This document shows positions 58,646 to 64,000 of a DNA stretch of 64,000 nt, piece after piece (within the stretch, counting starts at the first letter, position 1; every line of letters starts with the position of its first letter). A program made the translations under genes and the position numbers. Origin of the DNA: Anaerolineales bacterium. Its GTDB lineage: Bacteria; Chloroflexota; Anaerolineae; JAAEKA01. A model generated the notes under the pieces. It did not search any database, had not been told where the DNA came from, and worked only from the letters and a program-made list of their open reading frames with translations. The DNA is taken from NCBI GenBank assembly GCA_020634615.1, contig JACKBI010000018.1, forward strand, positions 1-64,000, in the 5' to 3' direction.

Positions 58646-61450
58646 ATGAGACGATTGCGACAAGTATTTCTAACTTTGGTTGGCCTTTTGGTGTTCATCA
58701 CCGTGGTGAGTGCGTGCAGTTCGCAGCCGACGCCTGCCGCGGAAACGCCAACGGTTTTAGCCACGACTGCGCCGGCCATTGCGGCGGTGGACACGCCCGA
58801 GCCCGCTGGCACACCGGTCAAGCTGCCGACAATCAACGCGGTGACACCGGACCGGGAAGAATTGCCGCGCTACGAAACGCTGGAACTGGTGGTCGATCTG
58901 GACGCAGACTATGCCAATCCCTACGACGCGCGCGAGGTGGCACTGGATGCAACATTCACGGCACCTGACGGCTCGACCTGGCAGGCGCCGGGGTTCTGGG
59001 ATGGCGAGGAAGCGTGGCGAGTGCGTTTCACGCCATCGCAGGAGGGTGAATGGCGCTACACGGTGACGATTCAGGACAGCAACGGCGCCAGCCAGCCGGC
59101 CGCGGGATCGTTTCAGGTGATACCGTCCAACCATCATGGCTGGGTGCGAATCGGCAACCAGGTCGATCCCACGTACAGCAGCCGCTATCTGGTCTACGAC
59201 GACGGGACGCCATTTTTCGGGGTGGGTCACGCCGACGCGCTGAACATCCTGATCGACGGCTTCAACCTGGACAACGGCGTCGGACTCTTCAGCAACATGC
59301 AGGACGCCGGCGAAAACTACGTCGTCTGGTGGCCCTTCTACAGCCTGTCGCCCATTACCAGCAGCTACGACAGCTACTCGCTCCAGAACCTGAAGGTCAT
59401 CGACACCATCCTGCGCGACGCAGAGCAGAAGGGTGTCAAGGTGGTCTTCACCGTCTGGGACCATCCGCAGCTGCGCGATGACACCCACGCGTGGGATGAT
59501 GGCCGCTGGGAAGTCAGCAACGGCTTTCGCAAACTGGGCAGCCTGGACAGCTTCTTCACGTCCGACGAAGCCTGGGCGTGGCAGGAGAATCTCTACCGCT
59601 ACCTCATCGCGCGCTGGAGCTACAGCCCGGCTATCGCCATGTGGCAGACCGTCTCCGAGATCAACGGCACCAACGCCTACGCGCAGGCTGATTCGTGGCA
59701 CGAAAAAGTCAACACCTATTTCGTCGAGAACGACCCTTATCGCCATCCCACTACGGCCAGCAAGTCAGGCGACGTGGACTGGCCGGCCGGCTGGCAGGCC
59801 ATGGACATGCCGCAGGTGCATCTCTACGACTTCGACGACGGGGCGGTGGCGGCCGCCGGCGTGCTGGCCGACTGGACCCGCCAGATGTGGGATGCCGAGG
59901 CGAAGCCCAACTGGGTGGGTGAGTTCGGCGTGACCGACGGCGCCCAGTATCCGGAACTGTTTCACAACGCCACTTGGGCGGCGCTGGGCGCAGGTGCAGC
60001 CATGACGCCGGCTGAATGGAACAGCGGCGGCAGCTTCGGCCGGCTGACCGACGCCATGAAGGATGACCTCCAGCGGCTGGCAGCCTTCGTCGATGAAATC
60101 CCGCTGGCGGCGTGGAACCCGCAGCCGCTGGATATCACCAGCAGCGATCCCGATGTACGCGGCTGGGGTGTGGCCGGCGCCGACGGCGGGCTGTTCTGGG
60201 TGCAGGACGCGTCGCTGGAAGGGCGGCCCATCGCCGAGGTACGCTCGCTTACTGCGCCGCGCGCCGGCGTGCAGCTTACCATCGACGGCCTGACCGGCGG
60301 AACCTACGCCTTCACGCCCTACGACACGTGGCAGGGGCGCTACCTGGCTCCCATCTCCGTGACCTGCGCGGCGGACCAGCCCTGTGTCGTTGATCTACCC
60401 GAGTTCACGTCTGACATGGCGTTTCACATCCGAAGCGCGACCTGCTGCAAGGAACGACCTACGGGCTACGGCCCCACGCCCGCGCCACAGCCGGCGGTTA
60501 CCGGTTCAAAGTCGCCGCTGGGCGTCTCCGTCTGGGCGCCGGTGGCCGGGTTCCTGGAGCAGCAGACCTTGCAACAGAACGCGGATGTGCTGGACGAGGT
60601 CAACTTCTTCTGGTACACTCTGGGCGCGAATGGCGACATCGAGGGCGGCGTCATGGCGGCGGAGGCGGTCCGCGTGGCGCGCGCGGCCGGGCTGCGCATC
60701 GTGCCGTCCATCGTCAACGGCGGGTTCGACGCCCAGCGGGTCAGCGCTGTGGTGAACGATCCGGCCCGGCGGGCGCAGCACATCGCCGACATCCTGGCGC
60801 TGGTAGACGACAACGACTATGACGGTATCGACATCGACTACGAGAGCCTGAACCCGGACGACCGCGATGCTTTCAGCCTTTTCATTGAAGAACTGGCTGC
60901 CGCGCTGCACGCCGAGGGCAAGCTGTTGTCCATCGCCGTCCACGCCAAAACGGATGACGCCGGCGCGTGGAGCGGCGCGGCGGCGCAGGACTGGGTGCGG
61001 CTGGGCGCGGCAGTGGACGAATTCAAGATCATGACCTACGACTTCCACAACGGCGCCAGCGAGGCCGGTCCCATCGCACCGCTGGACTGGGTGGACGCAG
61101 TGCTGAGCTACGCCGCGACCGTGGCGCCGCCGGAGAAGACGTGGATGGGCGTGCCGTTCTACGGCTACGACTGGACCGGCTCCACCGGCCAGAGCCTCAA
61201 CTGGCGGCAGGCGCTCAAGCTGGCCGAGCAGAACGACGCCACACCGCAGCGCGATCCATCGTCCGGCGAGGCGTGGTTCACCTACAGCGACGGCAGCCGG
61301 ACGGTCTACTTCAACGATGGCGAGACGATGATGGCCCGGCTCGACATAATCATGAGGAGCCATCCAAACATTGCCGGAATCGCCATCTGGCCGCTGGGTG
61401 GCGAGGATCCGGCCAACTGGACGGCGCTGAAGGAAGCTCAGGAAGAGTAA
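58646..61450 (+). CDS. Lipoprotein fusion: DUF5060 + GH5-like barrel + GH18 chitinase-like domain
   Basis: A 934-residue lipoprotein starting at ATG 58646 (lipobox VVSAC). Residues about 70-165 match DUF5060 (YETLELVVDLDADYANPYDAREVALDATFTAPDGSTWQAPGFWDG, WRVRFTPSQEGEWRYTVTI). Residues about 180-480 look like a GH5/apiosidase-type barrel (NMQDAGENYVVWWPFYS, VVFTVWDHPQLRD, AMWQTVSEINGTNAYAQ, NWVGEFGVTDG). A small beta-domain and Pro-rich linker (about 610-640) lead to a GH18 domain: LGVSVWAPVAGFLEQQTLQQ, then DGIDIDYE (726-733) with catalytic Glu733, and FKIMTYDFHN, WMGVPFYGYDW, IAIWPLGGED. GH18 hydrolyses beta-1,4 GlcNAc bonds (chitin, peptidoglycan-like or N-glycan core). Fusing it to a second barrel is unusual. 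Confidence 0.83.
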   Translation: MRRLRQVFLTLVGLLVFITVVSACSSQPTPAAETPTVLATTAPAIAAVDTPEPAGTPVKLPTINAVTPDREELPRYETLELVVDLDADYANPYDAREVALDATFTAPDGSTWQAPGFWDGEEAWRVRFTPSQEGEWRYTVTIQDSNGASQPAAGSFQVIPSNHHGWVRIGNQVDPTYSSRYLVYDDGTPFFGVGHADALNILIDGFNLDNGVGLFSNMQDAGENYVVWWPFYSLSPITSSYDSYSLQNLKVIDTILRDAEQKGVKVVFTVWDHPQLRDDTHAWDDGRWEVSNGFRKLGSLDSFFTSDEAWAWQENLYRYLIARWSYSPAIAMWQTVSEINGTNAYAQADSWHEKVNTYFVENDPYRHPTTASKSGDVDWPAGWQAMDMPQVHLYDFDDGAVAAAGVLADWTRQMWDAEAKPNWVGEFGVTDGAQYPELFHNATWAALGAGAAMTPAEWNSGGSFGRLTDAMKDDLQRLAAFVDEIPLAAWNPQPLDITSSDPDVRGWGVAGADGGLFWVQDASLEGRPIAEVRSLTAPRAGVQLTIDGLTGGTYAFTPYDTWQGRYLAPISVTCAADQPCVVDLPEFTSDMAFHIRSATCCKERPTGYGPTPAPQPAVTGSKSPLGVSVWAPVAGFLEQQTLQQNADVLDEVNFFWYTLGANGDIEGGVMAAEAVRVARAAGLRIVPSIVNGGFDAQRVSAVVNDPARRAQHIADILALVDDNDYDGIDIDYESLNPDDRDAFSLFIEELAAALHAEGKLLSIAVHAKTDDAGAWSGAAAQDWVRLGAAVDEFKIMTYDFHNGASEAGPIAPLDWVDAVLSYAATVAPPEKTWMGVPFYGYDWTGSTGQSLNWRQALKLAEQNDATPQRDPSSGEAWFTYSDGSRTVYFNDGETMMARLDIIMRSHPNIAGIAIWPLGGEDPANWTALKEAQEE

Positions 61451-61480
61451 CAGGACCCAGCGGTTAAGGAGGAACTGCCT

Positions 61481-61525
61481 ATGACACGACATACCGATGG
61501 ATTTTGTCTGGGACTACCCGATTGA
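61481..61525 (+). CDS. Possible 14-residue leader peptide
   Basis: ATG 61481 follows AAGGAGG (61466-61472) by 8 bases and opens a 14-codon frame (MTRHTDGFCLGLPD) ending TGA at 61523-61525, 21 bases before the next start codon, which has its own AAGGAGG. A strong ribosome-binding site without a known gene suggests a leader peptide or a remnant. Confidence 0.35.
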   Translation: MTRHTDGFCLGLPD

Positions 61526-61546
61526 AGATCACAAGGAGGATACACC

Positions 61547-62971
61547 ATGATCTCAGCGAAGAGACTTTGGACACTGACCAGTCTGATGCTCGTTCTGGCT
61601 CTAATGTTAGCCGGCTGCGGCGCAGCGACCGAGCCAACCCCCGAACCTGCCGCAGCTCCAACGGCTGCACCCACTGAACCTCCGGTCGTCGAGGCAACCG
61701 AACCCCCGGCCGCTGCGCCGGCCGATTCTGGCAATTTCCTGGAGCGCGCCAAAGCTGGTGAGTTTGCCGGCACCAGCGTGACTGTGCTGGGCGTGATGGT
61801 GGACGAAGAGAAGGTCAAATTCGAGGAGTCGATGAAGGCTTTCGAAGAGGCTACAGGTATCGACGTCCAGTATGAGGGCACCAAGGAGTTCGAGCCTCAG
61901 GTTGCGGTGCGCATCGAGGCCAACGACCCGCCGGACATCATCGACTTCCCCCAGCCGGGGTTCCTCTCCACGTTCGCGGCGGACGGCGATGTCATCGACA
62001 TCAGCACCTTCATGGACATGGAACACTTGCAGGAGAACTACATTCCCAGTTGGCTGGACATGGCGACCATGGCCGGCCCTGACGACCAGGACATCATGGC
62101 CGGCGTCTGGCATCGCGCGGCCGCCAAGAGCATGGTCTGGTATCCCAAGAAGGCGTTCGATGCCGCCGGCTACACCGTGCCGACGACCTGGGACGAGTTG
62201 ATGGCGCTCACGCAGCAAATCGCCGACGACGGCGACACCGCCTGGTGCATCGGCATCGAGAGCGGCGCGGCGACCGGTTGGGTTGCCACCGACTGGATCG
62301 AGAACATCATGTTGCGCACCACGTCGCTGGACAACTACGACAAGTGGGTGGAAGGTGAGCTTCCCTTTGCCTCGCCCGAGGTCAAGCACGCCGCCGAGGT
62401 CATGTCCGACATCTGGCTGAACCCTGAGTACGTCAATGGCGGCACCGACACGATCGTCACGACGTTCATCGGCGACTCGCCGGTCGGCATGTTCACCGAT
62501 CCGCCCGAGTGCTGGCTGCACGTACAGGCAAGCTGGATCACCGGCTTCTTTGGCGACGGGTTGACGGCCGGCGAGGACTACGACTTCTTCTACCTGCCGC
62601 CCATCGATGACGCCTACGGCAAGCCAGTGCTGGTGGCCGGCGACATCATGGCCATGTTCAACGACCGGCCCGAAGTACGGGCGTTGATGGAGTACTTCGC
62701 CACCGGCGAGAGCGTCGCAGCATGGATCCGCTCCGGCGGCACCCTGTCGCCGCACAAGGACGCCAGCCTGGACTGGTACGGCGATCCCATCGAGCGCAAC
62801 GTTGCTGAGCTGCTTCAGAACGCCACCAGCGTGCGCTTCGATGCCTCGGACCTGATGCCAGGCGAAGTTGGATCGGGCGCTTTCTGGAAGGGCATGGTAG
62901 ACTACGTCACCGGCTCGGTCGATCTCGACACTGCCCTGCAGGAGATCGACGCTGCCTGGCCGAAGAACTAG
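61547..62971 (+). CDS. Sugar-binding lipoprotein (ABC importer, family 1 SBP)
   Basis: A 474-residue lipoprotein: signal with ALMLAGC, Ala/Pro/Thr/Glu linker to about 60, then binding-protein motifs VKFEESMKAFEEATGIDVQYEGTKEFEPQVAVRIEANDPPDIIDFPQPG, HRAAAKSMVWYPKKAFDAAGYTVPTTWDELMALTQQI, SPVGMFTDPPECWLHVQASWI and VEALMEYFATGESV-type. This resembles alpha-glucoside binding proteins (AglE). It could serve the orphan permease pair at 48149-50165 or another importer downstream of the window. AAGGAGG lies at 61533. A strong hairpin follows at 63153. Confidence 0.88.
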   Translation: MISAKRLWTLTSLMLVLALMLAGCGAATEPTPEPAAAPTAAPTEPPVVEATEPPAAAPADSGNFLERAKAGEFAGTSVTVLGVMVDEEKVKFEESMKAFEEATGIDVQYEGTKEFEPQVAVRIEANDPPDIIDFPQPGFLSTFAADGDVIDISTFMDMEHLQENYIPSWLDMATMAGPDDQDIMAGVWHRAAAKSMVWYPKKAFDAAGYTVPTTWDELMALTQQIADDGDTAWCIGIESGAATGWVATDWIENIMLRTTSLDNYDKWVEGELPFASPEVKHAAEVMSDIWLNPEYVNGGTDTIVTTFIGDSPVGMFTDPPECWLHVQASWITGFFGDGLTAGEDYDFFYLPPIDDAYGKPVLVAGDIMAMFNDRPEVRALMEYFATGESVAAWIRSGGTLSPHKDASLDWYGDPIERNVAELLQNATSVRFDASDLMPGEVGSGAFWKGMVDYVTGSVDLDTALQEIDAAWPKN

Positions 62972-62989
62972 AACGCTATCCGCCAACCG

Positions 62990-63125
62990 CGGGCGCTGAG
63001 CCTGTCGAAGCGCCCGCACGTCGAAGCAACCGTCCGTCGAAGCGCCCGCACTCCGAAATAACCGCACTCCGAAATAACCGCGCGCCGGAGCCTGCGCGCC
63101 GGAGCGCCTTTCGACAGGCTCAAGG
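62990..63125. repeat. Short direct and inverted repeats after the binding-protein gene
   Basis: TCCGAAATAACCGCAC-type units, GCGCGCCGGAGC units and GAAGCGCCCGCAC units are each doubled. GAGCCTGTCGAAGCGC at about 62998 recurs inverted as GCGCCTTTCGACAGGCTC at 63103-63121. A dispersed repeat region; no gene. Confidence 0.65.
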
Positions 63126-63152
63126 CGCGGTTGTGGAAAGACTCTGAAGTAT

Positions 63153-63189
63153 GCCGGGCTGGCGCGTTCAACCAACGCGCCAGCCCGGC
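63153..63189 (+). terminator. Strong hairpin between binding-protein and ROK genes
   Basis: Perfect 16-bp arms GCCGGGCTGGCGCGTT (63153-63168) and complement (63174-63189) with loop CAACC. There is no T-run, so it may protect the upstream message or attenuate rather than stop transcription. Confidence 0.7.
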
Positions 63190-63219
63190 CTGATGCTGTT
63201 GAACGGAAAGGACCTATTT

Positions 63220-64000
63220 GTGTCATCAGCATTGACGCTAGTTGCACCCGCCCCACTTCCTTCCCTCGATCCGGGCTTCCGGCCGGCGGTGCTGGCCAAC
63301 CGCGCCTTCCGGCGGGAGGCGGCCGTGCCGCTGGCCATCACGCTGGAGCGCCCTGACGGGGCCGTTTCCCGGTTTGACACCGTCGCCTTTGCCGAAGACC
63401 ACCCGCGCGCCGCTGCCAACCTGTCCTATGCCGAGCGGCTGGTCAAGTTCCTGCTCTGGGCCAGGGGCGGCTGGAAGGTCACGGTCGGCGGGCCAGCAAG
63501 CTTCGCCGACCACATCCGCCGCGTCTACGCGCCTGACGGGCCGCGGGCTTTCGACTATGACTTCATGGGCGAGACCGTCTACCAGCGGCCGTTCACCGTT
63601 GTCTCGTGCGCGCCCGAAGAGGCGCCGCCGGCGCAGGAGACCGGCCAGCCTCTCGGCCGCCACCTGGACGGCTGCCGCATCGGCTTCGACCTGGGCGCGT
63701 CTGACCTCAAGGTGTCAGCAGTGATCAACGGCTAGCCGGCATGGAGCGACGAGATCGTCTGGGAGCCGGTGGAGCAGACCAACCCGGCCTACCACTACGA
63801 GCGCATCGTCGCCGCGCTGCGCCTGGCGCAAGGCAAGTTGCCGCGGCTGGACGCCATCGGCGGCAGCTCGGCCGGCGTGTACGTGGACAACCGGCCGATG
63901 GTGGCCTCGCTCTACCGCGGCATCCCGGCCGAACGCTACGGCGAGATCCGCAGCATGTTCCTGCGCATCCGCGACGAGTTCGGCGTGCCGCTGGAGGTGA
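63220..64000 (+). pseudogene. ROK-family protein with in-frame TAG; runs off window edge
   Basis: The start GTG 63220 is set by GGAAAGGA seven bases upstream and lies after the hairpin. Residues 1-171 include VKFLLWARGGWKVTVGGPASFADHIRRVY, AFDYDFMGETVYQRPF and CRIGFDLGASDLKVSAVING (an ASKHA/ROK phosphate-binding loop). Codon 172 is TAG (63733-63735). The same frame then continues without stops to 64000 as PAWSDEIVWEPVEQTNPAYHYERIV, AIGGSSAGVYVDNRPMVASLYRGIPAERYG, which reads as the rest of the same domain; Glu (GAG/GAA) would be expected at the TAG. So it is a recent nonsense mutation, a sequence error, or a read-through codon. Role: sugar kinase or regulator. Confidence 0.7.

Noticed and set aside
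56366..58663. 765-codon minus-strand frame across GH94 gene 2
   Set aside because: The plus strand encodes a clear GH94 enzyme throughout; the reverse frame is Arg/His/Val-rich without motifs.
61607..63256. 549-codon minus-strand frame across the last binding-protein gene
   Set aside because: It mirrors a convincing lipoprotein gene and carries no recognised domain.

Overview
The window looks like chromosomal DNA from a member of the Chloroflexota, most likely the Anaerolineae/Caldilineae side. This is inferred from style rather than a marker gene: GC-rich DNA, lipoproteins with long Ala/Pro/Thr/Glu linkers after the lipobox, secreted proteins with Thr-Pro linkers, BNR propellers with repeated 'QDHTLF' strands and a 'FLPLV' motif, and many ABC sugar importers paired with intracellular glycoside phosphorylases. 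No rRNA, tRNA, CRISPR array, transposase or origin was seen.

Layout. 1-5057: the end of a DUF6519 protein and a small conserved protein on +, facing two overlapping - strand genes (398 and 943 aa) built from carboxypeptidase-regulatory-like modules, one with a glycosidase-like barrel. 5109-11211: a divergent promoter pair, then four tightly coupled secreted protein genes, including a tandem BNR duplication. 11352-19107: mostly small metabolic genes (proline dehydrogenase, lycopene cyclase, two flavodoxins, a LmrA/YxaF-type TetR regulator with an operator inside its promoter, two NAD(P)-binding proteins, a DinB protein, an esterase). 19217-30434 on -: a LacI-headed sugar operon (LacI, binding protein, two permeases, HAD phosphatase, FGGY kinase, GH35 beta-galactosidase). 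30453-34244: a small hypothetical gene, a LysE exporter, a MerR regulator with its target dehydrogenase, and a second DinB protein.

34490-64000 is the main feature: about 29 kb of + strand genes, starting with a LacI regulator under a promoter with three overlapping cre-like operators. Order: binding protein, MalF, MalG, GH4, ChbG deacetylase, GlcNAc-kinase-like protein, GH94, GH3, MalF, MalG, PIG-V-like glycosyltransferase, GH20, GH130, clan GH-A glycosidase, GH94, DUF5060/GH5-like/GH18 fusion, binding protein, ROK protein (interrupted by an in-frame TAG). I read this as a locus for beta-linked GlcNAc glycans (chitin, peptidoglycan fragments or N-glycan cores). Lipoprotein GH18, GH20 and GH3 enzymes cut outside, ABC importers take up oligosaccharides, and GH94/GH130 phosphorolysis plus GlcNAc kinase, deacetylase and GH4 finish inside. 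GH4 next to ChbG recalls the enterobacterial chbF-chbG pair but without a PTS transporter. No ABC ATPase lies in the window, so a shared MsmX-like ATPase elsewhere is assumed.

Other points of interest are an extra extracytoplasmic domain in all three MalG-type permeases, a C-terminal domain shared by the two - strand proteins at 1033-5057, 8-bp repeats abutting two start codons, matched 19-bp-spacer MerR promoters, hairpins after each binding-protein gene, and a family of TTCCGA-loop palindromes, one of them inserted in frame in a GH94 gene.
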